NCBI RefSeq assembly: GCF_000732325.1
Contig: NZ_BBIW01000004.1
Coordinates: 62,001-126,000 of the forward strand
Direction of reading: 5' to 3'
DNA: 64,000 bases
Source: Paenibacillus sp. TCA20
GTDB taxonomy: Bacteria > Bacillota > Bacilli > Paenibacillales > Paenibacillaceae
Numbering within the stretch: position 1 is the stretch's first letter; each line of letters starts with the position of its first letter. This document shows, piece by piece, positions 43,791 through 52,652 of the stretch. Below the pieces are notes generated by a model that was not told the origin of the DNA, made no database searches, and worked only from the letters and a program-made list of their open reading frames with translations. The position numbers and the translations under genes were made by a program.

Positions 43791-46127
43791 TTGAGGAACA
43801 TTCAACATTTGTGGCAAAAGCGTGAGAGCATCATTGTCACCTGGCTTGTTTCTTACACGGCAGTCCTTTTTATACCGATCATCATCAGTCTTGTCATCTA
43901 CTTTCAGGCAAGCGATACACTGAAGGGCGAGATTGACCGGGCGAATGATTCGCTTCTGAAGCAAGTCAGATATACGATCGATAACCAAGTTGATCTGATG
44001 AAGCGACTGAGTATGGAGATGACCTGGAATTCGAACCTGCAGACACTGATGTACTCCAATATTTCTCCTGAGGAATCTTCCTATACTTCCTATCAATTAG
44101 TTCAGCAGTTCAAGCTGTACAAGACATCTTATGCCTCAATCGACGAGTTCTATATTGTTCGGGACAGCGATCATTCTGTCCTCCGTTCCGGGAATGTGCG
44201 GGATATGGAAACGGCGTTTCGCACGCTGCATGATACAGGGAATCTCACCTATGAGCACTGGAAAGATACAATTCAGCGTCCAGGGCCAAGCCGCTTTACG
44301 GTACTGCCCCATTTAAATAATACGGAGCTACCGTCATCCATTGCCTACATAACACATCTGCCTAAGGGCTTAAATGGGAGAGATACCGGAAGCGTGGTCG
44401 TTATGGCCGATATGACCCGGTTTCAGAAGCCGCTGGAGAGCATTGCCGGCTTTAATGAAGGGCTGCTGCTCATTCTGAATGACAATAACGAGGTGCTTAT
44501 GTCCACTCGTCCGGATGCACCGGAGCTTGCTCCATTCCTGAAGGGGCAACGGGTAGAGCTATCCGCAGCAGCAGCAGGAGAATCGGAAATATTTTATATT
44601 CCATCAGCCGTATCGGAGTTGAAATATGCGCTCATTATCCCAAGCCGGATCTATTGGGAAAAAGCCGAATATGTCCGCAGCTTCACATATATCAGCATCG
44701 CCGTGAGCATCATCAGTGCGATACTCATTACCTGGTTTTTTATGAGAAGGAATTATTCGCCGATCCAGCAGCTGGTGCGTGCACTGACAGATCATACTGG
44801 AACGGTGGAGCCCCAGGAGGGCAATGAGCTGCGTTTTATCCAAGAGGCAGTCCTGCAGACAAGAACGAAGCATGATGAAATCACCATGCAGCTGCACAAG
44901 CATGAACAGGTGCTCAGGTCCAACTTGATTAATCGTCTGCTGAAGGGCAGGCCCGATACACTGGTCCCGTATGAGGATGCCTTTCGCTCCTTTCACATGC
45001 CGCTGCAATCGCAGGATTTTGCTGTCATTTTGTTCGACGTGGAAAATGAAGAGAGCTTGTATGAGAAGCTTCCGGGTATTGATATCAACGAACGAAGAAA
45101 GCTCATCCAGCTGATCGTTTCCAATGTGGCAGAGGAGCTGGTGCATACGCATCAGCATGTAGGGTATGTTGCCGAGGTAGATGATATGATGGTGTGCCTC
45201 GTAAATTTGAAAGCGGATTCTTGCGAGCCGGCGGCCGATCTTCATGCCATTGCATCAGAAGCGAAGCAGTTCCTTTATCGATATGAGATGGAATTAACCG
45301 TATCGATCAGCGGGCAGCACAGCTCATGGATTGGAATAGCTACAGCCTATCAAGAGGCTGTGGATGCGATGGAATATAAGATGGTTCTGGGCAAGAGTGG
45401 AATTATCCAGCATGAGGATATTCGAATAGAGGGAGCCCTGGAAGATCAATATGGCTACTATTATCCGCTGCAGGTCGAGCAGCAGCTGATCAATCTGATC
45501 AAGGCCGGAGAAGTAGAGCAGGCAACCGATTATATGACAGAAATAACAGATCGCAACTTTAACAAGCCGGTCATGTCCTTAACCATTGCCCGGTGTCTGA
45601 TGTATAACCTTGCGGCTACCATGATGAAGGCGATTAACGAGGTCGATCGGAGCATCATGGAGCGAAATCCGCGCTTCATTGAACACATTACTGATTGTGA
45701 TACGATTCAGGAAATGCGTGAGGCGCTGGAGTCCTTGTTAAAGGAGGTTTGCTCTTATGCAGCAGCCAAGCGCACACTCGGTATCACGCAGGAGAGAGAA
45801 GACAGCCTGGTGCGTTTGACGGCACAGGTCACGAGCTACATCGAAGAGAACTATCAGGATATGAATTTGAATGTTAATTCGATTGGAGAGCATTTCGAGC
45901 TGAAGGGGAGCTATCTGTCCAAGCTGTTTAGAATGCATACAGGAGAAGGTCTGCTTGACTGCATTCACAAATATCGGATCGAGCAGGCCAAGCAGATGAT
46001 GACTGCCAAGCAGGATTCCATCAATGAAATCTCCAAGCATGTAGGATATAACGATGCTGCAACATTTATCAGAGTGTTCAAAAAGTATGAAGGGATTACG
46101 CCTGGCAAATATAAAGAGCTCTATTAG
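43791..46127 (+). CDS. YesS-like AraC family membrane regulator
   Basis: A 778-residue regulator with two membrane helices (about residues 15-40 and 295-325) that frame an extracytoplasmic sensor domain, then a long linker and a C-terminal AraC DNA-binding domain (YLSKLFRMHTGEGLLDCIHKYRIEQAKQMM, then VGYNDAATFIRVFKKYEGITPGKYKELY, both given in parts). It starts with TTG after AGGGTGATGG. Such proteins sense a sugar outside the cell and activate the adjacent lplABC-like genes. It lies between the GH88 gene and the second binding-protein gene and probably controls both sides. Confidence 0.88.
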   Translation: MRNIQHLWQKRESIIVTWLVSYTAVLFIPIIISLVIYFQASDTLKGEIDRANDSLLKQVRYTIDNQVDLMKRLSMEMTWNSNLQTLMYSNISPEESSYTSYQLVQQFKLYKTSYASIDEFYIVRDSDHSVLRSGNVRDMETAFRTLHDTGNLTYEHWKDTIQRPGPSRFTVLPHLNNTELPSSIAYITHLPKGLNGRDTGSVVVMADMTRFQKPLESIAGFNEGLLLILNDNNEVLMSTRPDAPELAPFLKGQRVELSAAAAGESEIFYIPSAVSELKYALIIPSRIYWEKAEYVRSFTYISIAVSIISAILITWFFMRRNYSPIQQLVRALTDHTGTVEPQEGNELRFIQEAVLQTRTKHDEITMQLHKHEQVLRSNLINRLLKGRPDTLVPYEDAFRSFHMPLQSQDFAVILFDVENEESLYEKLPGIDINERRKLIQLIVSNVAEELVHTHQHVGYVAEVDDMMVCLVNLKADSCEPAADLHAIASEAKQFLYRYEMELTVSISGQHSSWIGIATAYQEAVDAMEYKMVLGKSGIIQHEDIRIEGALEDQYGYYYPLQVEQQLINLIKAGEVEQATDYMTEITDRNFNKPVMSLTIARCLMYNLAATMMKAINEVDRSIMERNPRFIEHITDCDTIQEMREALESLLKEVCSYAAAKRTLGITQEREDSLVRLTAQVTSYIEENYQDMNLNVNSIGEHFELKGSYLSKLFRMHTGEGLLDCIHKYRIEQAKQMMTAKQDSINEISKHVGYNDAATFIRVFKKYEGITPGKYKELY

Positions 46128-46142
46128 AAAGGAGGCACATGG

Positions 46143-47795
46143 ATGGGAGGCCGGCTGCTACGATATCAGCGAGGGTGGATCGCTGCTCTGGCTGTTCTAA
46201 CCATGCTCATGCTGTCCGCCTGCATGCTGAGTACAGGGGAGAATAATGAATCTTCTCTAATGAGTGTGGCTGAACTTCATCATACGGAATCTGATGATGT
46301 ACGGGATAACGAGGCCCATCTAACGTATTGGGCAGGCCTCAGCAATAACGCGGCAAGTATCAAATCTAATCTGGAGGATATTCCTTTCTTTCAGGAATGG
46401 AAGCGGAGAACAGGTGTGAATGTTACGTTTATGAATCCGCCTCTCAATCAAGGTAAAGAGGCGTTTAATGTGATGATCACATCCGGTCATTTGCCAGATA
46501 TGATCGAGTATGAATGGATGAATTATCCTGGAGGACCGGAGAAGGCGATTCATGACGGCATTATCCTTCCACTAAATGAGCTTATCGAGGAGCATGCCCC
46601 CCATTTTAAACAGTTTCTCGAAGAACACCCAGAAATTGATCGTCAAATCAAGACGGCAGATGGAAGCTATTACGTCTTTCCGTTCATTCAGGCAGAGGAT
46701 AAGCTGCGCACCTATCAGGGTCCGATTATAAGGAAGGATTGGCTGGATGAGCTTAAGCTGCCTGTCCCTGAGACCATTGAGGAGTGGCATACCGTACTAA
46801 CCGCCTTCAAAGAGCAAAAAGGGGTACCTGCTCCGCTTACGATCCTGGGTAATTCAAACCCTTTATCCGGTATTGAGAGCGGGGGCTTCGTAGGAGCCTA
46901 CGGAATAAGAAAAGGCTTCTACATGGAGGACGGAGCTGTCAAATTCGGTCCGATGGAGCCTGAATATAAGGAGTTTCTTGCTTTGTTTCGATCGTGGTAC
47001 GCGGAAGGTCTCATTGACCAGCATTTTGCAACAACCGATACCGAAACCCAGGATATGAACATGACGATGGAGAGGAGCGGTGCAGCGATATGGAATGCAG
47101 GAGCGGGTATTGGAACATGGCTGCCGAAGATCAGGGAAGAGAGACCTTCAGCAGAACTCATCGCAGCACCTTATCCCGTCCTTAGTGAAGGGATGCGTCC
47201 CAAGTTCGGACAGCTGGCTCCTGAGGTGGGCATCAGCGGCGGGGTAGCACTGTCAGGCAGTATTCAGAATGCGGAGGCAGCGATCCGTATGCTGGATTAC
47301 GGCTATGGAGAAGAAGGACACCTGCTGTTTAACTTTGGAATGGAAGGCTTGAGCTACGAGATGATCGATGGATATCCGACTTATACGGATCTCATCCTGA
47401 ACAATAAGGATAAGCTCTCTCCGTCACAGGCGCTCGCGATGTACACCCGTGCCAGCTATTTTGGCCCGTTCGTTCAGGACATTCGTTATTTGGAGCAGTA
47501 TTACACATTGCCTGAACAGAAGGAGGCGATTCAGATCTGGGCGGACACGGATGCCTCGCTTCACCTTCTGCCTGCACTGCCGAAGTCGGAGATGGAGAAT
47601 GCTGAGCTGTCTGCCATTATGCAGGAGGTCGACAAGCATGTGGATGAAGTGTCTCTCAAGATAATTATGGGGATTGAGCCGCTCTCCGAGTTTGACAGCT
47701 ATATACAGCAGCTGAAATCTATGAACATTGAGCAGGCCATTGCTATTCAGCAGCAAGCGCTTGACCGTTACAACAGCGGTGCCCGTCATCCTTAA
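46143..47795 (+). CDS. Second LplA-like binding lipoprotein
   Basis: A 550-residue close paralog of the binding protein at the head of the locus; blocks such as PFFQEWKRRTGV, HLPDMIEYEWMNYPGGPEKAIHDG, and YQGPIIRKDWLDELKLPVPETIEEW are nearly the same. The lipobox is LMLSAC. It lies 15 bp after the YesS-like gene with GGAGGC before its ATG. No further permease genes follow, so it probably shares the permeases upstream or acts as a sensing partner of the regulator. Both are inferences. Confidence 0.88.
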   Translation: MGGRLLRYQRGWIAALAVLTMLMLSACMLSTGENNESSLMSVAELHHTESDDVRDNEAHLTYWAGLSNNAASIKSNLEDIPFFQEWKRRTGVNVTFMNPPLNQGKEAFNVMITSGHLPDMIEYEWMNYPGGPEKAIHDGIILPLNELIEEHAPHFKQFLEEHPEIDRQIKTADGSYYVFPFIQAEDKLRTYQGPIIRKDWLDELKLPVPETIEEWHTVLTAFKEQKGVPAPLTILGNSNPLSGIESGGFVGAYGIRKGFYMEDGAVKFGPMEPEYKEFLALFRSWYAEGLIDQHFATTDTETQDMNMTMERSGAAIWNAGAGIGTWLPKIREERPSAELIAAPYPVLSEGMRPKFGQLAPEVGISGGVALSGSIQNAEAAIRMLDYGYGEEGHLLFNFGMEGLSYEMIDGYPTYTDLILNNKDKLSPSQALAMYTRASYFGPFVQDIRYLEQYYTLPEQKEAIQIWADTDASLHLLPALPKSEMENAELSAIMQEVDKHVDEVSLKIIMGIEPLSEFDSYIQQLKSMNIEQAIAIQQQALDRYNSGARHP

Positions 47796-47803
47796 CATAA
47801 CAC

Positions 47804-47840
47804 AGCCTTAGTTCGTTATTAGACGAATTAAGGCTTCTTT
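47804..47840 (+). terminator. Terminator after second binding-protein gene
   Basis: AGCCTTAGTTCGT pairs with ACGAATTAAGGCT (one G-U), six-base loop, then TCTTTG. Confidence 0.7.
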
Positions 47841-47934
47841 GTTGATTAAATGGTGACTCGTGATGTTACTTTTTGCATTTTATTGGACGATATATTATTC
47901 ATTGGTGTGTATGACAAATGAAAGAGGGACTTCC

Positions 47935-50358
47935 ATGGAACACAATGAACATTCTGTTGACCAATTGTTGGTACTATTCTCGTATCTGATCGCTGTCGTC
48001 TCATCCTACAACGTATTGACATTGGCGGGAACTCTGAACAGGTCGAAGGGAGCAAATCGGGCCTGGCTTGTGTACGGAGCCATTGTTTTGGGGCTGGGGG
48101 TATGGTCCATGCATTTTGTCGGCACAATGGCCGGCTCTACTCACCTGACCGTTACCTATGATCTGACGCTGATTCTGGCTTCTGTTGTGGTCGGGATTGG
48201 AGCTTCGTTTGTCACCTTGTATCTGGTAGCACATGAATCATTGACCAGAACGCGATTATATCTAGGGGCGAGCATCATTGCGGCAGGAATTGCCTCTATG
48301 CACTACATGGGGATGGAGGCTATGGATGTTGACATCTATTACAACTGGGTTTATGTGGTCCTATCTGTGCTCGTTGCTTTTCTGGCGTCTGTTGCAGCTT
48401 TGTGGCTCTCCTTTTATTTTGTTAAACATCCAAAGTATACGAAGAGCTGGTATTATAAAAAGCTCGCCGGTGCGCTCGTCATGGGTGCTGCAATTTCCGG
48501 TATGCACTATATCGGCATGCTGGGGACTGAGTACGATATGAATCATATTCATATGGACCAGTCAGGGGTTCAGCTCGATCAAATATGGCTTGGTTATCTC
48601 ATTGCCGGCGGAGCTATGCTTACTCTAGGTCTCTCTATGATTGGATTGTATGTGTCACGCAGGTTCTCTCATCAGGAGATGGAGAGGCGAGAGCAGGAAC
48701 GATGGTATAAGTCCCTTTATGATAACAATCAGGATGGGGTAATCTCGGTCAATTTGAATCATCACATCATCGGATTTAATCCTGCTGTCGAGCGAATCAC
48801 GGGGGTAGCAGAAGAAGAACTGAAGAACCGGCATATTGAAGAGATTCTTCCGATATTTCACCCGGGTGAACAGGAGAGAGTCCGGGAAATGTATAAGAAA
48901 TCTGTAGCAGGGGAGAAGCTCAGCTACGAATCGGTGATCTATAATCGGTCGGGAAGCCGTGTTGATCTTAACATGGTGCATGTACCCGTCATTATCGAGG
49001 GGAAGGTAACGGGACACTACATTATCGTTAGAGATGTTACCAATGAGAAGCAAGTGAGGGAGAGGAATCAATTTCTAGCGTTTCACGATGATCTGACCGG
49101 CTTGCCTAATCGAAGATTGATTAATAACGTGCTTGCAGATCTGATTGACAGAGAAAATAGTGAGTCACAGCCATTTGCGCTAATGGTGATGGATCTGGAT
49201 CGATTTAAGATTATCAATGATTCGCTGGGTCATTTATATGGGGATCTTCTTTTGAAGGAGATAAGCAAGAGGATCGTTCATCATACCACGGATAAAAATG
49301 TGGTGATAGGACGTATCGGGGGAGACGAGTTCTCCATATTGCTGCTTGATTATACACATGAGTCAGATGCTGCTGAACTGGCTGAACGCTTAATGGCCGT
49401 AATCAGTGAGCCTTATGATATGAAGGGAAACAACTATTATGTCTCGACCAGCATTGGAATCGCAGTATATTCAGTCCATGGCAGGGACGCAATCCAGCTG
49501 ATGAAGAATGCCGATACGGCGATGTACGAGGTGAAGAAGAACGGGAAGAACGGCTACCGCTTCTTCTCCTGCGAGCTGAACGCCCAGGTCGAACAGCGGG
49601 TAGAGCTGGAAGCCGACCTGCGTAGAGCGTTGGAGCGGGGTGAATTTTTACTCCACTACCAGCCTCAGATCCGGGCAGATGATGAGTCCATTATCGGGGT
49701 CGAAGCCCTCGTAAGGTGGAATCATCCGACGAAGGGGATATTGCCTCCTGGACTGTTCGTCCCTGTGGCAGAGGATACCGGATTAATCATGGAGCTGGAG
49801 TCGAGGGTATTATACGAAGCATGCCGCCAAATGCAGTCTTGGCATGAATCAGGGGCGCCTCTGATCTCAGTAGCCGTCAACCTGTCATCACATCAGTTCT
49901 ATCATTCGAGCCTGACACAGCAAATTAAGGATGTTATTGAGCAGACGGGGCTTGAGGCCAAGTACTTGGAGCTCGAAATTACGGAAAGTCTGATGATGAA
50001 TCCGGAGGTGTCCAGCGGCGTACTCAAGGAGCTGGCCAATCTGGGTATTAGAATAAGTCTGGATGATTTTGGAACCGGCTACAGCTCGCTGAGCTACTTA
50101 AAAAAACTGCCCATTAACAAGCTCAAGATCGACCGTACCTTTATTCAGGATATCGCTCACAATGATAATGATAAAGCGATTGTTGCCAGCATCATTGATA
50201 TGGCGCATCATTTGAATTTGAATGTCATTGCCGAAGGGATTGAAACGAAGGATCAGCTGGAGATTCTCAGCCAGCATAATTGCAGAGAGGTTCAAGGCTA
50301 TTACTTCAGCCGTCCTCTGCCTGCAAGTGAGCTGGAAAGAGTGTATCTTCATCCGTGA
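47935..50358 (+). CDS. MHYT-PAS-GGDEF-EAL cyclic di-GMP protein
   Basis: An 807-residue protein. The N-terminal MHYT sensor has seven helices with MHFVG, MHYMG and MHYIG motifs, thought to bind a metal and sense a diatomic gas or redox state. A PAS domain follows (about residues 255-370), then GGDEF with an intact GGDEF motif (RIGGDEFSILL) and EAL with EALVRWNHP, FLELEITESL-like LELEITESL and DDFGTGYSSLSYL. It may both make and break cyclic di-GMP. The start after AGAGGGA is chosen over two upstream ATG codons. It is close to a nitric oxide synthase locus in the genome, but no direct link is visible. Confidence 0.93.
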   Translation: MEHNEHSVDQLLVLFSYLIAVVSSYNVLTLAGTLNRSKGANRAWLVYGAIVLGLGVWSMHFVGTMAGSTHLTVTYDLTLILASVVVGIGASFVTLYLVAHESLTRTRLYLGASIIAAGIASMHYMGMEAMDVDIYYNWVYVVLSVLVAFLASVAALWLSFYFVKHPKYTKSWYYKKLAGALVMGAAISGMHYIGMLGTEYDMNHIHMDQSGVQLDQIWLGYLIAGGAMLTLGLSMIGLYVSRRFSHQEMERREQERWYKSLYDNNQDGVISVNLNHHIIGFNPAVERITGVAEEELKNRHIEEILPIFHPGEQERVREMYKKSVAGEKLSYESVIYNRSGSRVDLNMVHVPVIIEGKVTGHYIIVRDVTNEKQVRERNQFLAFHDDLTGLPNRRLINNVLADLIDRENSESQPFALMVMDLDRFKIINDSLGHLYGDLLLKEISKRIVHHTTDKNVVIGRIGGDEFSILLLDYTHESDAAELAERLMAVISEPYDMKGNNYYVSTSIGIAVYSVHGRDAIQLMKNADTAMYEVKKNGKNGYRFFSCELNAQVEQRVELEADLRRALERGEFLLHYQPQIRADDESIIGVEALVRWNHPTKGILPPGLFVPVAEDTGLIMELESRVLYEACRQMQSWHESGAPLISVAVNLSSHQFYHSSLTQQIKDVIEQTGLEAKYLELEITESLMMNPEVSSGVLKELANLGIRISLDDFGTGYSSLSYLKKLPINKLKIDRTFIQDIAHNDNDKAIVASIIDMAHHLNLNVIAEGIETKDQLEILSQHNCREVQGYYFSRPLPASELERVYLHP

Positions 50359-50362
50359 TCAT

Positions 50363-50389
50363 TTACTTCGGATTCCTCACTCCGAATGT
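50363..50389. terminator. Hairpin between converging genes
   Basis: TTAC-TTCGGA and TCCGAA-TGTAA form a stem with an eight-base loop. It lies right at the end of the truncated permease frame. T run is absent, so its role as terminator is uncertain. Confidence 0.35.
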
Positions 50390-50596
50390 AAGCAGTGGAA
50401 TATTACGTATGAATTCAACATAGGCCGCACCAAACCAGTTAAGCGGTTTGATGGGTGCAATTCGAAATACAGCGATAACGGCACCGATCAGAAAGCTGCC
50501 GATCAGCGCCATGAGACTGATCTTCAGCGTATTCAGAAAGCCTGCCGAGAAATCATCCCAGTATCGCCATAGCACACTTATATCAATTTCTGGCAT
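50363..50596 (-). pseudogene. Truncated glutamine-type ABC permease
   Basis: A 77-residue frame that begins like a GlnP/GltK-type permease (WDDFSAGFLNTLKISLMALIGSFLIGAVIAVF, in parts, then AYVEFIRNIPLL) and then departs into TFGVRNPK and stops. Normal members have about 215 residues, so more than 130 residues are missing, including the coupling loop. GGAGTG precedes the start. The break joins the end of the MHYT-GGDEF-EAL gene, suggesting a deletion that removed the rest of this gene and perhaps more of the operon. Without a permease the neighbouring binding protein and ATPase cannot form a transporter. Confidence 0.8.
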
Positions 50597-50627
50597 CGGA
50601 TTCACTCCTTCTTAGTTGCAAATAAAG

Positions 50628-50648
50628 AAGGGCGGCCGAGCCGCCCTT
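50628..50648 (-). terminator. Hairpin between binding-protein and permease genes
   Basis: AAGGGCGGC / GCCGCCCTT with a three-base loop and a weak T-rich tail on the minus strand. In such operons this kind of stem usually raises binding-protein mRNA above permease mRNA. Confidence 0.5.
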
Positions 50649-50669
50649 ACGAAAGGATGAGTATACGGG

Positions 50670-51542
50670 TTACTCCGCGCTTGGCGGACTTGTTCCCAGC
50701 CATTTTTCATAGAGCTCATCATATTCTCCGCTGTCTTTCATCTCTTGAAGCATTTCATTGACGGTATCGACCATTTGTTGATCGCCTTTGCGAATGGCCA
50801 TGCCGTAAGGCTCGTCAGTGAAGATGTCTCCAACCATTTCGTAGTTCGGATCGTCCTGCATCATACCCAGAAGAATGGAGTTGTCTGTGGTCAGCACATC
50901 GCCTTTGTTCGCTTTCAGCGCAGTGAAGGCTTCTTGGTAGTTCTCGAATTCGAGTACTTTGGCATCCGGTGCTTTTTCCTTAATGTTCGTAACAGAGGTT
51001 GAGCCTTTAACGGCAAGTACTGTCGTATCTGCATTGAGGCTATCAATCCCTGTGATCGGACTGCCCTTGGCTACAAGCAGAGACTGACCTGCATTAAAAT
51101 AAACATCGCTGAAGTCGACTTCCTTCTTACGATCCTCAGTAATAGTCATCGTCGCGATGATAATGTCGATCTCGCCGTTCTGAAGAAGCGGTGTCCGGGT
51201 CTTGGAGGTGACCTCCTTCAGCTCTACTTTGGTCTCATCGCCGAGAATCTTCTTGGCGAGCGCCTTGGCCATATCGATATCGAAGCCTTCGACATTACCG
51301 GATATAGGATCCTTCAGTCCAAACAGCCGGGTGTCGTATTTAACACCTGCAATGACCTTGCCGCGTTCCTTGATCGCTGCGATGGTATCTATGTTCTCTG
51401 ATGCTTCCTGGCCGCCTGATGTTCCTGAGGAGCCTGTGGCTGGCGATGCTTCATCATTGCCGCAGCCGGCGAGTACAATAACAAACATAAGCATGAATAA
51501 GAGCGAGAGCTTGGAACCTTTAAATCTTTTCTTCGTTTTCAT
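50670..51542 (-). CDS. Amino acid ABC transporter binding lipoprotein
   Basis: A 290-residue family 3 solute-binding protein of the glutamate/glutamine group. The lipobox is VLAGC; the mature part includes VIAGVKYDTRLFGLKDP, GFDIDMAKALAKKILGD and IIIATMTITEDRKKEVDFSDVYF, in parts. The chosen ATG follows AAAGGGGTG; a start nine codons earlier lies in that site. It is the second gene of an operon with a GlnQ-like ATPase and the truncated permease. Confidence 0.9.
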   Translation of the reverse strand: MKTKKRFKGSKLSLLFMLMFVIVLAGCGNDEASPATGSSGTSGGQEASENIDTIAAIKERGKVIAGVKYDTRLFGLKDPISGNVEGFDIDMAKALAKKILGDETKVELKEVTSKTRTPLLQNGEIDIIIATMTITEDRKKEVDFSDVYFNAGQSLLVAKGSPITGIDSLNADTTVLAVKGSTSVTNIKEKAPDAKVLEFENYQEAFTALKANKGDVLTTDNSILLGMMQDDPNYEMVGDIFTDEPYGMAIRKGDQQMVDTVNEMLQEMKDSGEYDELYEKWLGTSPPSAE

Positions 51543-51576
51543 AAATAAAAACACCCCTTTTTTTATCATTTATGAA

Positions 51577-52305
51577 TTAATGATGGATTAAACGGCTGAG
51601 AAATTGGCGTGCGCGTTCTTCTCTAGGGTTAGAGAAGAATTGTTCTGCGGCAGCATCCTCCACGATCTGTCCCTCGTCCATAAAAATAACCCGGTCGGCT
51701 ACTTCGCGGGCAAAGCCCATCTCATGTGTGACGATCACCATCGTCATCCCCGAGTTTGCCAAAGTTCGCATGACATCAAGAACTTCGCCGATCATCTCGG
51801 GATCGAGTGCCGAGGTGGGTTCGTCAAACAGCATGATTTTGGGATCCATGGCGAGTCCTCTTGCGATGGCTACACGCTGCTGCTGTCCGCCGGAGAGCTG
51901 GCTGGGATAACTATTTGCCTTCTCTGCGATGCCGACACGGGATAAATATTTCATCGCGGTCTCAGCTGCAGCGGCCTTGGACTCCTTCTTCACCTTGATG
52001 GGAGCCAGTGTAATATTCTCGATAACCTTCTTGTGGGGGTATAGATTGAAATGCTGGAATACCATGCTGATGTCTTTGCGGAATTTGTTAATGTCGATCT
52101 TGCGCTGATGCAGAGGAACGCCGCTGACATGCAGCTCTCCGCCGGATATCGTCTCCAGACGATTGATGCAGCGCAGCAAGGTGCTTTTGCCTGAACCGGA
52201 AGGGCCGATGATCACGACGACTTCGCCTTCCTTAATCTGGAGGTCGATGTTCTTGAGTACGTGAAAGCTGCCGTAATGTTTGTTAACATTTTTAAACTCA
52301 ATCAA
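51577..52305 (-). CDS. Amino acid ABC transporter ATPase
   Basis: A 242-residue GlnQ/GltL-type ATPase. Walker A is GPSGSGKST, the signature LSGGQQQR, Walker [15 protein letters not shown] and the switch His in [16 protein letters not shown] precedes the ATG. It is the first gene of the operon with the binding protein and truncated permease. Confidence 0.93.
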   Translation of the reverse strand: MIEFKNVNKHYGSFHVLKNIDLQIKEGEVVVIIGPSGSGKSTLLRCINRLETISGGELHVSGVPLHQRKIDINKFRKDISMVFQHFNLYPHKKVIENITLAPIKVKKESKAAAAETAMKYLSRVGIAEKANSYPSQLSGGQQQRVAIARGLAMDPKIMLFDEPTSALDPEMIGEVLDVMRTLANSGMTMVIVTHEMGFAREVADRVIFMDEGQIVEDAAAEQFFSNPREERARQFLSRLIHH

Positions 52306-52652
52306 TGGGAGATCACCGCCCTTTTCTATTTCTACTCATCCATCTAAGGAATATAAAGGAAATATGAATATAATGATACAATAAGACCAAAGAGTAGAGC
52401 AATCTATTTGTCATGAAACATTACATAAGTAGCAATTGATCTAGTACTTTTGTTGTATGAATGTGAGTTGCTTGTTAGGAATAATGAAATTGAGGTGCTG
52501 ACATTGTCTATAAAATGGGTCTTAAAACATAAATAAGCAATATTTTCAAAAATATGATCTTTTTTGCAAGGAATATGATAGAGAAGCTGCGAATATATCA
52601 CGGGAGAGCAATGGAATCTTGAACTTCATTATATAAGTACAAAGGAGATTTG

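Noticed and set aside
52404..52601. A 65-codon minus-strand frame in the gap before the GH28 gene
   Set aside because: AT-rich composition, no ribosome site and no similarity to known families.
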